Notes: generated by a model not told the origin, from the letters alone. Numbered from the stretch's first letter, positions 47,344 to 60,339 are shown. The stretch is 64,000 nt of DNA from Eucalyptus grandis (GCF_016545825.1 NC_052615.1:22188520-22252519); one strand, 5' to 3'. Numbers and translations: made by a program.

Positions 47344-47357
47344 GGCTCTAATACCAA
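47344..47357 (-). promoter_or_regulatory. Copia primer-binding site
   Basis: The minus strand reads TTGGTATTAGAGCC next to the LTR end (...GCAATATCA|a). It matches the plant initiator-Met tRNA 3' end motif TGGTATCAGAGC with one change. Confidence 0.85.
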
Positions 47358-47358
47358 T

Positions 47359-47950
47359 TGATATTGCTAGTAAGAACACATAAAGGGGAGTGAATAGGTG
47401 TACAAATAAATGCGAAATAAAATCAGTTACAAGCAAAGTCTGGATGAGGATCAGAATTAGTTTTGCTAAACACTAGACTTCTGCAATGACTTGTAAGTGA
47501 GCAATAGACTTAAATAATGAGAGTTAAGGGAAGAGAAGATTGCACATAAAATTTATAGTGGCTCGGCTTAAAGATCAAATATACATCCACTCTCTCATGC
47601 TAACAACCTACTAACTAGATTTCAGATCAACAAAAGATTGCAACTTTGAGTGCAAACACTCAGTGGTAGATCACACTATCTCACTAAGTCACTCTTTTGG
47701 TCTTTCTCTCACAATCACAAATGTTTAAGCTTATGAAAGATAAGTGTATGATCGAAATTTGTCAAACTTTGGAATTTTAAATTTTACGCTTCGTCTTTTA
47801 CTTGATCCTCACTCCTTGGTCTCTTTAAATACTCATCTGCTTCCAAACTAGCCGTTGGACAATATCTAGAGGATCGTCTTCCAATCTATCTGTTTGTCAA
47901 ATCTGTATCAAGAAAATTATGTAAATGTTGAGTGACAGAAGTAGAATCTC
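47359..47950 (-). repeat. Copia 5' LTR, truncated
   Basis: Only the 3' half of the LTR is present (about 590 of 1221 bp). At about 47950 it meets the upstream end of the copy C duplication unit (tgatatgggcctaaagatgg), so the unit junction and the LTR truncation coincide. Confidence 0.75.
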
Positions 47951-50015
47951 AGTGATATGGGCCTAAAGATGGCCAAAATAAATGCCAAAATGCATAGGCC
48001 TGACGATTGCCTTATGAGTCACGTACGAGCCTTGTGGGGCCTCACTAGGCTTCTAGTAGCCCAATATGAGCAAGGCCTAGTGCACGACTAAGCTAATCAT
48101 GGATCATGCTTGGGCCTCTTAGATCAACACTAGGCTACGCTAGAACTACCATGTGATAGCGCACTAAGATCACTATTTTTTTGAAAAGTTCATTTTTTTT
48201 TTTTTTGACTAAGGATAACTTTTACATATGATGTTCGATCAACCTTACGCCCATGGGCCACCTCACATGAGGAACCATTCGCACCCAGTTAATAATTCGT
48301 CAAGTTTTGCCAAGAATCTCACTCTTAGGAGGGCCCTAACGTATTTGATGCATATGTTATTGTTAAGCAAAAATGTCTCTAGAATTGAGTGCAGATAAAT
48401 ATAGTAAGGAACGCAAATGAAAAATTATGTGATGTCGAATCTTAACTTTCATGAAATGCATTAGAAGTTTTGGATGAAAATTTAGGTGTCAACACCCAAA
48501 AGACTCATTTACAAGGTGATACATGTCCTATCGTTGTACATGATCAAATTAATGGTTAATAAGAAAATAAGAAAGCACACTATTTTTTTTTTTTCAAAAA
48601 CGGTAAGGGTAATTGGTTCCCGGTGTGATTTGATTTCATATAGGAATTAGGAATCGGACTAGTTCCCTTTTTTAATATTGGGGATTGGATCGAACGGTCC
48701 TAGGATTGGGAACCGAACCAGTCACTAAGCAAAAATAAAAAATAAAAAATAAAAAAAATACTAGGAGTTACTATTATTTTAGGGTTTATTGCTATTTTTA
48801 AGAAATTAAAGAATATATATATTTAAAAGAATTAGTTCAGTCCGGTCTGGTTCTCCTCCAACAATTGAGAACCATACCAAAAATCATTGATTCCATATTT
48901 ATGGAATTGAGAATTGAACCAACACCCTCATGAACCAGACCAAACCGGCCAATCTACTCCAATCCGATTAGTCCGATATGCTCACCCTAAAAAACAAGAG
49001 AGTTGATTTTTATTCATTTTTTTTGCTTCTATCGCAATTTGGACCCTAGACTTGAGCACCGCTACTCTTATTCTCTCAATGATGCAAAGATGCACTACTT
49101 AAGGAAGACAATGGGATTAGAAATATGAATTCACAAAACATAAGGGATAATTATCCAAAAAGTCATAAACTTATTATATATCAATTAATTCAATTTTAAA
49201 CTTTTCAATTTAATCAATTTAATTATAAACATTTTGACGATTTTTCAGTAGATTCATTCAAGTTAATTTTAATCGAAAATCACCGACGTAGGACACAACT
49301 GATGTAAACAATTTTTGCGACTTTTTAAAATTTGTATATTTTTTTACCTTATCTTGTCTTTCTTTTTTCTATTTGTCCTATACTCTGCTGGTCACTATGG
49401 CCTCAACGATTAAAAAGCTCAAGTTTGAAAATTATATAACGATTGACAAATTTAAAGCCATGAAAAAATGTCATTTTTCAAAATTAAGAGATACGAAGAA
49501 TTTCATTTGATTACGAGACATGACTTCGGCAACGGGACCTTGTTGTAGTCCTTGAAAAGTTTAGGATCATATTAAACGCGTTTTTTGATTTAGAAATTAT
49601 TCTAGAAAACATAAATAAAATATTATTTCTCAATGGAAGTTATTTTAGGGAACAAAATTATTGAAATGCACCCCAAAATTCCTCATCCTGCGTCTCTGTC
49701 ATACCTTGGCCCACCTGAAAGTCTATTTCTTTGAAGTACGGATCCACCTCTCTCTCTCCCCTCCTCTCCCGTCCCATCTGAAAGTCTCGTTCTTTGAAGT
49801 ACGGAAGTAGGGATCCACCTCTCTCTCTCCCCCTCCCCCCTCTCGTCCCACCTGAAAGTCTATTTCTTTGAAGCATGGATCCACTTCTCCCTCTCTCTCT
49901 CTCCCCCCGTCCCACCTATACACGGCCCTTCATAGGCATTGGCAGCTGATTCTTGCCACCGCCATCTTTGCAAATCCCTGTTCTTCACGATAACTTCATG
50001 GTAAAAAAGGGACAC
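47951..50015 (+). other. 5' flank of the copy C unit
   Basis: Homologous to 33660-35090 in its left and right parts. The middle (48590-49000) holds sequence rich in ggttcccggt / gaaccagacc words of probable transposon origin. 49150-49330 resembles one arm of the MULE-like MITE of 41045 (aaaagtcataaacttattat, gaaaatcaccgacgta). The right part has the CT-rich stretch and repeated cacctgaaagtc words. No gene. Confidence 0.55.
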
Positions 50016-53000
50016 ATGGAGAAAGAAAGCCCAGAAGAAGACGGGTTGCCAACAAGCTCTCTACTTCCGCCCAACTCCAGCAACCCCAAGGCCTCGAGTG
50101 ATCCCTCGGTCACGCCTCTCGTCGTCTTCAGCACTCTCGTCGCCGTTTGCGGGTCTTTCGCCACCGGGTGTGCTGTGAGTATCATCGCATAAACTTTTTC
50201 GTTGATTGCTTGCGCGTAGTTTGATCATTGGAAAACCCGGCTCTGTTTTCTGTCGAGCATCTGTCGGGCAGTCTTGCTTTCCTACTATTTCTTTCTTTCT
50301 TGCATTTCTGTCGCAGGTCCTTTCGAATTCGAGTGAATGTTTTGTCAGAGAAAGAAAGAGCGAGAAACAAATTGCGCGGTCAATGTTTGTCCTTTTACAA
50401 CCTTCTTTTCTTTTCAAAATGGTGATTTTGGCATTCCCGTGATGGTTGCTTTATGTTTTTTTTTTTCTTTTCCTTTTTGAGGGGGATTGGTGGGGGGCAT
50501 GTGAGGAGCGAAAGTGAATGCTGTTGTTGCAGAAGCACGCGTCGTGGATCACATGGTTTAATAGACCCTAGATATAATGTTGACCTGGATTTTGAGAATG
50601 TCATAATTTGGGCAACAATCGGAGACTCGTGTTGCTTCTCTAGGATCTATTCAGTTTCTTTATGGATACTCAGTTTGGCAAAGAGACGTGAAATTATCAT
50701 ATTTCACTACTTGGATTGCATTTTTGAGAAATGATACTTCTTAAAAATCAAGAACCGAGAGTCGTAGAGATTGAGAAAATGGGGAAATACTTAGGCATCC
50801 CCTCTAACTAGGGAAATTTAATAAATAAATAAATAAATATTTGCATGGAAATATGAAGCTCGAAGGATGGAAGTAAAATTTGATGTCTAAAGCTGGGAAG
50901 GAAATTCTCTTGAAAGTAGTAGTCCAAGCTTTACTATATGCGATGTCGACTTTTAAAATTTCAATATCTATTTTGTAAAGCTACCGAACAAAAGATTGCT
51001 TCTTTTTTGTGGAAGAACAACGATACGAAAATTTAAATACATTAGAAAAGCTAGAATGTGATGAAAATGAGGAAGGATAGTGGAGGAATGGGCTTCAAAG
51101 ACCATATTACTTTTAATAGGGTTATGTTGGGTAGGCAAGCATGGAGAATGATAGAAAATCCTTCGACACTATGGATTCAGCTGCTTAAAAGGCTTTACTT
51201 TCCCCGCACTGATTTCAGGCATACAAGGAAGGGATACCGACCTTCATGGGGAGGACAAAGTTTGCTAGTTGGTAGGGATGTGATACAATGGTTAGTGGAT
51301 GATGGAGAATCGATTAGAATATGCAAAGATAAATGGTTAAAGCTGGGCACAATTATAAGATCAGCTAATCGAGAGGATCCTCAGCTTGTTGCTGAGTTAA
51401 TTGACAAGCAGAGCGCCCATGGAAGGTAGAAAAACTTCAAAACAGACAGAATCGCCAATGAAAGACAGAATCGTTTGGACGGCAACGACGTCAGGCACTT
51501 ATTCAGTTAAAAACGGGTATAATCTTTTACGGAAAGCAGACATCAACTTATTTCATAAAGAAGCATCGCCCTCATACCAAAAGTATAGAACTTTGTGGCG
51601 CAAGGTGTGGAATATGCAGTCCCTACCAAAAATCAAAGTCTTCATGTGAAATCTATGCCAAAACGTACTCCCCACAAAGAAAACTTATTCAGATGAAGAA
51701 TTATACCTGACCCGATGTGCCTTTTGTGCAAAACGAAGTCAGAAACAGAGTAACACTTGTTCCTCCTCTATCCCTAGACAACTGAAGTATGGTCAGACCC
51801 AAAGATTTGTAAATAAATACAGAGTGAAGGACTTACCAGAATAGATAGATGGCTTCTTGACTTCAAGAGCGACTTACTTGAAAAACCTACCCTCGATTCA
51901 GTAGCCGAAGTGCCCTGATTTGTCTGGGAAGAGAGGAACGGGGCCATTTTCCGAGCTAAAAAACCAGCTTCACAAGGAGTTGTGTTTGCAAAGCATGAAA
52001 TTTTAAAATCTGGTTTTCAAATTAGAAGGGTAACTCAGCAAGAGATCGAACCTCATCTTTGAAATGGGTTCTGCCTGTCTCGGAGTCCCTTAAAATCAAC
52101 GTTTATGGAGCCTTCAAAGCCGAAACATCTACTGGAGCGATTGTTGGAGAGGGAATACAGAGGACAATGCGGGGTCTCTCACCTCAGGGCGATTCCTCTG
52201 CCTGTTTCCTCCTTAAGCCTTTTAAGGACATGCCCAGGTCTATGACCCATTCTTATAGAGACCAAAATAAAACTGTGCATTGTCTCGTTAAAACCCAACT
52301 CCGTCAATTCCTTCTTTGAAATAGATCTCAAGCTTGCCCTCCACCTCCCCAACCATTGCTGGACGTTCTTTGCTCTTAAGCCCATTTGGGTTGTTCTTCT
52401 ACTTTACTTACTTGAAGTGAAATAAAATGAGGTTTTTTCAACCAAAAAAAAAAAAAAAATCAGGTTATTTAATATCTCATTTTGGATAAGTACAACATGA
52501 GTGCCATAACTTTCAAACGGTGCATCATAATTTTTTTCGCTTAATTAAATCCCACAAATTTGAAAATTGATCATTTAAGTGTCTTGGGTGATTTGCCTCG
52601 TTAGACTAAAGGCGCTGACACATACAATTTTTATAATTTTTTGTTACTCACATAAGTACTATAAAAAAAATTGAAGTATTTGTGTCACAAATTTAAAAAA
52701 TCAATCATTTACGTACTATTGATAATTTACCTAGTTAGAAAACTTGCCATCATTCTCAACTAGATTTAGCAAGGGCCTTCGTGCCCTTGCCTGCGGTTGG
52801 CGAGGCGAGGCTACCATGGCTCTAGGTGAGGCCTTCATGGCCTCGCCACAAAGGCTCTTGCTTGCAGCTGGTGATGGCCTCGCCGGCCTAGGTGAGGCCT
52901 TTGTGGCCAGAACACACAAAAAAAAAAAAAAAAATCTAAAAATTTCAAAAAGTAATTAAAAAAAAACAAAGTTTTTAAAATGCAAAATATCCATGTAAGA

Positions 53001-56000
53001 CAATTTGTCTGAAGTAGCACTCAAATGATGGATTTTATTCCAATGTAGTATTTAAGGGAGTGAAAAAAAAAGGGTTATAGTACTAATATGAGCGTCATGC
53101 AAAATTTATGAGATTATGCTGTACTTGTACCCTTATTTTGTCTTGCCTTTGAAGGTGATCTTCTAGGCCACTACTTTGTTTGGGCCGTAGTTTCTCATGA
53201 GTTTACTCTCCACCAAGTAGAAGTCACCATAACCAGTGGCATATTTCTTTAATGCAGTCTGGTTATTCATCACCTGCTGAGTCTGGAATAATGGAGGACC
53301 TGGGGCTCTCTACCGCAATGGTGAGTCCCATCATGCATACATGCTACACGTCCTCAATGTATTGCTAGAATGTTTCAGTCATTTCTTTGTTCAGTGAGAT
53401 TCCGTCCAGAACCTCTATCGTTATCATTGCAAATTTCATGCAAACAATGACTTCTTTATCTGCGATACCATCGGAACAGGGGAATTCATGAGTCATGATT
53501 CGGGTTCTCTAATATTGACATTCCTGATTTTTCATGTTTCAGTATTCGCTTTTTGGTTCTGTATTAACAATAGGAGGGTTGATAGGAGCTTTCGTTAACG
53601 GGTGGATGACAGATGTGGTGGGTCGCAGACTTGTAAGTCATTCTCTAGCCTTTCCAGCTATTCTTGAATTGGAAAATCATATATCTTCAGTGAAGAACTC
53701 GAAAAGATCTTACAGAATTCTTGACTGACGTGTTTGTGACGCAGACAATGGGGATTTCACAAACGATTTCAGCTGCAGGATGGCTTTCTATAGCATTTGC
53801 CAAGGTTTGTGCTCTGTTTATTTGCCACTTCAGAATTCTGCTTCGTAGATTGTCGATGACTTGATCCACAAAACTTCAATTTCATTTCCCGCTCTCACGC
53901 TTATCAGATAATATGAAAGCATGCTGAAGAACATCTTGACAAGAAAGGGGTTCGAATGTGAACTTCAGGGAGTTTTTCTGTGATTTTCACTTCATTTCTA
54001 GGGGTCACATGATCCTGGCGACAAATTGGGTTTCAAATTATCCCTCCATCTAGTCAAGGGGTCACCCCTGAAAAGGAAAAAAAAGCTAAATTTTGCTAAA
54101 TTTTGAAGATTATTCGATCATATTTTATTTTTCTGAGGTTATGTATTCTTTGAAAAGGCCATGAAGTAGTTAATCATGTGTTTTATCTTACCTTGCAGAA
54201 TGCATGGTGGCTCAATATTGGAAGATTGTTGAATGGAGTTGGCTATGGGATTATCTGTTACGTGGTAAATGCAGAAACACACAGATTCCCTTTTCTGATT
54301 AATTTCTAGAAGACCGTTAGTGATAATATGCGGCCAAACAGGTACCTGTGTACATTGCTGAAATAACACCCAAAAGTATCCGGGGAGCATTCACAGCATT
54401 AAATCAGGTGAAACATTATGGGCTACTGTAGAAAGTTAATCGTGTCGACTTGATGCATTGCCCGTTAACCTTTGCTTGGTCTTGTTGCAGTTTTTGTTAT
54501 GCTGTGGCATTTCGTTGATTTTCTTCGTGGGAACTATTGTTTCCTGGCGTATCTTGGCTTTGATAGGTACTGTCTTCATTCTCTTCTGCTTTATTTTGTT
54601 AGACTGATCTTGAGAAACATCAAAAGGTCACGGTCCATGATTTCATTTTCAGGTTGCAGTCCCTGCCTACTTCAAATTTTCGGTTTATTTTTTATCCCGG
54701 AGTCTCCTAGATGGCTGGTAAGTTTTTTATGGAGTGTATCACGTTCTCGTGAGGAGCCACATAGATCATTATCATTCTTATGAAACTTTAATTTCGATTG
54801 TGGCCATCACTTTTTACTCCATGTGGCATCATTCAATGGTAACAATTTCATGTGTTTATTCGTTATTCAATGGAGAAAATTTGGAGACAATTTGAGGGTT
54901 GAGTAACCATGACATAGCAGAACATCGATGATTAGTTGACGGGGCAATCTATATTGCACAAGTAGCATGCCGCATGCCATTGAAGAGTATTTTGTAGCAC
55001 ACCGCGATGTATTACAAGGCATGGAAATCAATTTGAGTTGCTTTCGTGTCGAAATTTTAGACCGAAAATGGGAAGAGTGTTAACGAATTCAATATTTTAC
55101 CAAAGAATAGCTTCACTCATGACTGAAATTGAAGTCTAGTGGAGAAATGAGAATGGCCAGAGGTACATACATTATAATTTTTGCGAGAATTTAGAAATCT
55201 AAAATCATAAGATGAACGTAATGTTGTGGGACTGTTCGAGTGAGGACTCTGTATTTTTCATTACAAGATGATTAGTGTAATTATTGACAGGTAAAAGTCG
55301 GTCAAGAAAAGGAGTTTGAAGTCACTTTGCAAAGACTCCGGGGCAGAAGTGTTGACATTTCCCGGGAAGCGGCAGATATCAGAGTAATTTTTCATTTCAT
55401 ATGTCAACAGGAGAAAGTTTTCCCTTTTCCTTTTCCTTATTAATATTTCGGTTTGTATTGTCTTACAGGACTATACAGAAACCTTTGAGCTGCAATCGCA
55501 GTCTAGAATTCTTGAATTGTTTCAACGAAGATATACTCACTCCCTCATAGTAAACCTCTCCTTCAAGATATTTGAATTGCTTACCATAGTTTCCTCTCTT
55601 TTTTTTTTTCCATGTCCTAATGGTTTCAAAGCTTAGATAGGAGTGGGATTGGTGATGCTTCAACAATTTGGAGGCTCGGGTGTATTTCCCTATTATGCAA
55701 GCTCTATATTTGAATCAGCTGGTAGAAATCATGCTATAAATTCATTAATTAATCATAAAGAACAAAGACTAGGTAAACTTAACTTATTATCCTGACAGAC
55801 TTTTCCAGCAGCATTGGTACCCGAAGCATGGCAATTGTCCAGGTAATAGACTATCGAGAATTGTGCTGGAAGATGAATCTTGTTTGTCGCATTTTCAAGA
55901 TTCCTCACCTGTTTTGCAGATCCCGGCAACTGCTCTTAGTGTAATCTTGACGGATAAGGCTGGAAGAAGACCGCTTTTACTGGTGACGAAACCAATACAT

Positions 56001-57154
56001 ATCGACGTAATCTCCTAAAGTAAGCCACTCAATAAGCATAACCAAATCTAACCTTCATTTGCAGGTTTCTTCTGCTGGAATGGCCTTGAGTTGCTTTCTT
56101 CTAGGATTCTCATTCTTCATGCAGGTACTCGAACACTAATAATACCTACTCATTCTTCTTGATCTCATGAAGTGACTTGGATTTTTGTTTTAATACCTTC
56201 CTATGAAAACAGGACCTGCAGTATTGGAAGGAAGTCACTCCCATTTTGGTGTATGTAGGCATTATGGTAAGTCTGTGTAACTTGTTTTTCAAACTTATAT
56301 GGCAAGCTCTTATGATTAAGGGCATAATGAGTTTCAGCTTAATCCTACTTTACCAGGCAATAATTCACTGGAGAGCATACTTCGACAAAAGAATAAAGGA
56401 TTTTGCATCTAATAGTTATTATTCAATTTTAGAACATGTATGGCAAATGAATTTCTTTGTCCACTTTGCTCAATCTGTCTAGGACAAGAAGGGGAAGAAA
56501 AAGAAAAAAAAGTTAGACCACATTTTATTTCTAGCAGGGAAGCAACAATCTAATAATTTTTCTTTACAGTAGTGTTGATTCAAGTCCTCAGCCATATTTC
56601 CAGGAGTAGTAGTATTGACGTTACTGACAGATGATTATTTTTGTTAGGGGTATTCTATAGCTTACTCACTTGGCATGGCAGGGTTACCATGGGTTATAAT
56701 GTCTGAGGTAAATAGATACTTTGAGTCTAACATTGCACTCTATAATCTCCATTTCAAGATCACATATAGGATTCCCACTTGTTCTGATGCTCATATTCGC
56801 AATAGGTATTCCCATTGAATGTTAAAGGGTCGGCTGGAAGCCTGGTGACCTTCGCAAAGTGGTCCTGTGCTTGGATTGTTAGCTACACTTTCAACTTCAT
56901 GTTCGAATGGAGCGCAGCCGGTAATTAATTCTCCATTTTCTCCTTGTTCTATACTTTTCGTCAGCTATGCTTCTCTGGAGCCTATACACATGAACTGACA
57001 AATCTCTGTCTTGACTATGCTGCTTTCAGGAACCTTTTTAATTTTCACATGCATTTGTGGTTTAACTATTTTATTCACTGCAAAGCTAGTGCCAGAGACC
57101 AAGGGGCGAGCATTGGAAGAATTGCAAGCATCACTTGCCCAATTTCAGCAATGA
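50016..57154 (+). CDS. ERD6-like monosaccharide transporter, copy C (intact, 474 aa)
   Basis: Same family and 18-exon structure as copy B. Exons: 50016-50174, 53258-53320, 53543-53632, 53745-53804, 54199-54264, 54342-54407, 54491-54566, 54653-54717, 55291-55383, 55469-55549, 55637-55721, 55799-55842, 55920-55982, 56065-56124, 56213-56266, 56648-56707, 56806-56920, 57030-57154. All frames are open and all sites GT-AG. Motifs: DVVGRRL (98-104), PESPRWL (209-215), QQFGG (282-286), YYASS (292), DKAGRR (328-333), VPETKGR (454-460). An in-frame upstream ATG at 49998 would add six residues (MVKKGH); I prefer 50016, which aligns with A and B. Intron 1 is 3.1 kb because of a LINE. The TATA-like motif is weakened (ttcatagg), so expression may differ from B. 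Confidence 0.92.
50751..52459 (+). mobile_element. 5'-truncated L1-type LINE in intron 1 of copy C
   Basis: Begins in mid reverse transcriptase (MGKYLGIPS near 50778), continues with [20 protein letters not shown] (51076-51135), [19 protein letters not shown] (51199-51255), zf-RVT ([18 protein letters not shown], 51471-51524) and an RNase H remnant near 52059, then poly-A (52444-52459). An 8-bp repeat aaaaatca flanks it (50743-50750 and 52455-52462). Several stops interrupt the frame. It has the same sense as the host gene and lies wholly within the intron, so should be spliced out. Absent from copies A and B. Confidence 0.88.
52490..53135. mobile_element. Intron-1 MITE, copy C version
   Basis: Third copy of the element at 16280 and 35945: left arm aaaattgatcatttaagtg, GC core 52770-52910 (gcgaggctaccatggctct), A-rich stretch, right arm ending near gtcatgcaaaatttatgag. 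Same intron position. Confidence 0.6.
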
Positions 57155-57619
57155 TTTGTACTTTATGTTGAAATCTGAATTGGTAGGATGAAGCAACCAA
57201 GACCAATGCCTGCAACTCTGGTTGGATGTGTCTACTTCTATTTTTGGTGCCTAAAAGTCAGTAAATTATTTTCCAGAGGCACCTGTATTATTCTTGATTG
57301 CTTAGCTAATACCAAGACATAAGGTTGACATGGATCATCTAAGAATGTAATAATTTATTCCGACAACTACTTTGTAACATATTCCACTCACCCAGGACAG
57401 AGGAGGAGAGAATGTGTCAGACAGTTTGATACTTGTTACCACGTTTTCATATGATAACATCAACTTGAACAGCGATAAAGTGAGTAGCTGATTCAGGATC
57501 ACTCGAGTACACCGCATGAAACTCATTTTTGCAAAAAAGATGTCAAATGATCTTCATTAATTACTTCAATCACATTTGTGAGAAAGATGCCATTTGAGTA
57601 CTGACTTTGGCCTGCCACT

Positions 57620-58565
57620 TTGTTTCGCATATGCTCTAGGCAATTGTGCTACTTGCTACATTTCTTGATAAGATTAGTACACGTCAAGTAGAAGCTACCA
57701 GTAACTGTGGCATGTTTTTACAATGCAGAATGCAGACTGGTTGTTCTTCAACAGCCGAGTCTGGCATAATGGATTGCAGCGGCAAGGCCTATCTGCATTC
57801 GTGCTATGTCTCTAGACATGTTCATCTGTCAATATATTGCAAAATAAGATTTGCTCGAGTGAAATGAAACGCATGAGACTTAGCAGACTGGCTAAAAGTG
57901 ACATCTCTATTGGTGACACCAAATTAATAAATGGAAAGTGGATCTCAACTCGTATTGACATTCTCCCCAATCTTTTCATGTTGGAGTACTTGCTTTTGGT
58001 TCAATACAACAGTTGGAGGCCTAATAGTGGCTCTGGTAAACAGGACAGATTTGATTTCAATGAAGAACCCGACAGATTTCATGGGGATTCTCAAAAAGAT
58101 GTATTTTTTGATGCAGGCAATGTGGCTTTCTCAAATATGTTGTGCTGTTCTCGCGTCTTCAGAATTCATCTTCATTGTTGATGACTCAACTAACGGGCTT
58201 AATAATCCAAATCGCATTTCCCACCTCTCAGGCTTATCATTTGGATGAGTTCATTCAGATTTAATGCTGTTGGATGTTTTTGAGTTACTGCATTTGTGAA
58301 ATTTGCACTTACAAGCAATCTTGTCTGGCTGGTTAAGGGATCACCATCAGGAAAAGAAAAAATTCACTTTGACCTTCTTCCAGCTAAGATGCGAGGAAAA
58401 TATTCACCAACTATTCTTGTGAATGATCAAACCATGGATTAGGCTATACTGCATTTAATCTACGGAATACTTGTTGGCTGGATATTGGAGGAAGACTGCT
58501 GAACGGGCTTGGCATTGGGAATACATGTTACGCAGTATATGCATGAAGATTCGGACTTGATTGTC
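57620..58565 (+). pseudogene. Remnant of the second ERD6-like gene behind copy C (exons 2-5)
   Basis: Parallel to 26550-27575. The exon 2-like piece at 57736 has AESGIMD; the exon 3-like piece from 57987 has lost one T in ctttttgg and has a mutated acceptor (ttggag for ttacag); an exon 4-like piece starts near 58117; the exon 5-like piece at 58466-58535 is preceded by tacgg instead of tacag. So this copy decayed further than the one behind A. It is cut at about 58565 by LINE sequence. Confidence 0.78.
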
Positions 58566-58572
58566 CTAATAA

Positions 58573-59400
58573 ATGTCTAGAAATTACTTTGTTGCTGAAT
58601 TAATCAACAGTTGTAATTCCACTTGGATGAACAAATTCTCCAGAATGTACTTTTTAAAAATTGTGAACGAAATCGCAGGGACTCCCCTACCGTCTGCTAA
58701 CGAAGATGACAAACTGGTCTGGACAGGAAAAATATCACGAGCCTACTCAATAAAAAGTGGGTATCAACTTAGAGAAGACGAAGATAGACCAAAAAGGGAA
58801 CATGCATCTTCTTCCTGTCAGAGTCCAAGAGTCTTGTAGTGTGAAATAGGGCGACTGAATATCTCTCCCAAACTGAAAAATATTTTCAAGGAATCTATGT
58901 CAAAGTGCATTGCCTCCAAGAGAAAAGTTTGTCAAGAGGAGGATTTCAATTGATCTGCTCTGTCCCTTTTGTAAGCAGAGCCCTGAACCCAGAACATCTC
59001 TCCTCCTTTGTCTATTTACAAATGATATATGGTCAGATCCACAACTGAAGGTCAAATATCAAGCCAAAGCCTCATCAGCATCGACCAGTATCTAGTGAAC
59101 TACAGAGTTTCCTTAGAAGACTTACCATCTGTCACTACCCCGCCGAGGGATTTTTAAGCATCCCCAAGGGGGTTTGACGAATTTTCAAGTGGGCATGGCT
59201 GGTTCCTCTTGCAAGGTGGGGCTAATTCTTGACAGGAGCTCTCCCAAATCCTAGTGAATGTAACTTGGTTTTCTCATTTTAAATTGTGACATATGGTTTT
59301 TCGTTAGAAGCTGTCTCCAACCTCTTATGAGCCGACCAGAGGCCAAGTAAAATAAGGGAGTTTGTTTTACTTCTGCAAACCAAAGACTTGGAATATAGAG
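58573..59400 (+). mobile_element. LINE fragment (zf-RVT/RNase H linker)
   Basis: The plus frame shows FLKIVNEIAGTPLPSANEDD then KLVWTGKISRAYSIKSGYQL (58710-58770), the region after RT in plant L1 elements; compare IWTGNSKGVYTIKSGYN in the copy A LINE. Multiple stops follow. The end is uncertain; no poly-A or target duplication is clear. Confidence 0.75.
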
Positions 59401-59906
59401 ACTTGATTATGCTAAAGTGTTATTCAATGTCCAATTTAGTACCTTTTGCTTTTTACGTGAAAACAGCCACGTAATATTTTCACACTTTTATTTTCCTAAA
59501 ACAAGAAAAATCTTATGTAACCAAAATTAAGCAGAGCAATAATTAAGCACGCTATGAAGATATAAACACAAATAAAGTGCGATAAGGAAAACCCTGGCCA
59601 TATCGAGCAAATTTAACATCGCCTTGTTACGGGTTTCCGTAAGCTATTGAACGTGCAATAATCCTGAACCATGGAATGCAAATTTCCTAAACTAGATGCT
59701 GACAATGAGCTATTAAATCGATTAAAATGAAACTCGGCTTGAATTAAGCTAAATACTAGGTTGCAGTTTCTATCTAAATGTAATTTCGATTTATTTAAAT
59801 CTTTTCACTTATCTTTCTTTAGACAAACATGATTTAAAGTCCAAATAGTACTAAATGCATGCCGGGAAAGTAATAATCCAAGTACCGTGCTAAGAGTAGA
59901 ACTAAA
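59401..59906. other. AT-rich interval, nothing recognised
   Basis: No open frame of note, no repeat structure and no homology to the other units seen by eye. Confidence 0.5.
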
Positions 59907-60069
59907 GCTCCCTTTATTTTACGGAATTTTCCTTTTTGGGAGAACATTTTCCTCATTTTTTAGCATTTGGATTGCTTAGAAAAATGAGTCAAAAGAAAAT
60001 ATTTTCTAAATCAACAATCAAAAATCATTTTCCAAAACATGATTGGACATTAGCACTTAGAACAGAGAC

Positions 60070-60339
60070 TCTACCACGAGAAACCAACGCCCCTTCTTGA
60101 GTTTGTGGTAACAAGCTCGGGGGCGAGGTTCATCAAGGTCGAGCTCATCAAGGCCAGGCCTAGGTCCAAAGAAGCTAGGTTTAGAACCTTAATACTAATG
60201 CCAAATTCGCCCATGCTCGGGCCTAGATCCATAGAGGTCGAGTTTGGGACTTTGATGCTTGGGCCCCTATCCACAAAGGTTAGCTTGGGACATTCGTGAC
60301 CATGCCTAGATCCCAGGTGCCTAGGCTAGGCTCCACTAA
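60070..60339. repeat. Minisatellite-like array, left part
   Basis: Degenerate repetition of words like aggtccatagaggtcgag, tttgggactttgatgc and cttgggcctagatcc. Continued at 61670 after the nested MITE. Confidence 0.75.

Larger units (their letters stand above)
42474..47950 (-). mobile_element. Ty1/copia retrotransposon, decayed, minus orientation
   Basis: Read on the minus strand: a truncated 5' LTR (47950-47359), a primer-binding site TTGGTATTAGAGCC (47357-47344, initiator-Met tRNA type), gag with a UBN2-type domain, a weak CCHC-like CSKCGDLEHFENE near 45880, decayed internal DNA, a polypurine tract (43709-43695), and a full 3' LTR of about 1.22 kb (43694-42474). The 3.7-kb interior is too short for full pol, and I find no integrase or RT motifs at 43700-45700. 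It lies in the pseudogene remnant behind copy B. Confidence 0.85.

Noticed and set aside
42474..47950. Two separate solo LTRs
   Set aside because: The primer-binding site, polypurine tract and gag between them in consistent orientation show a single decayed copia element.
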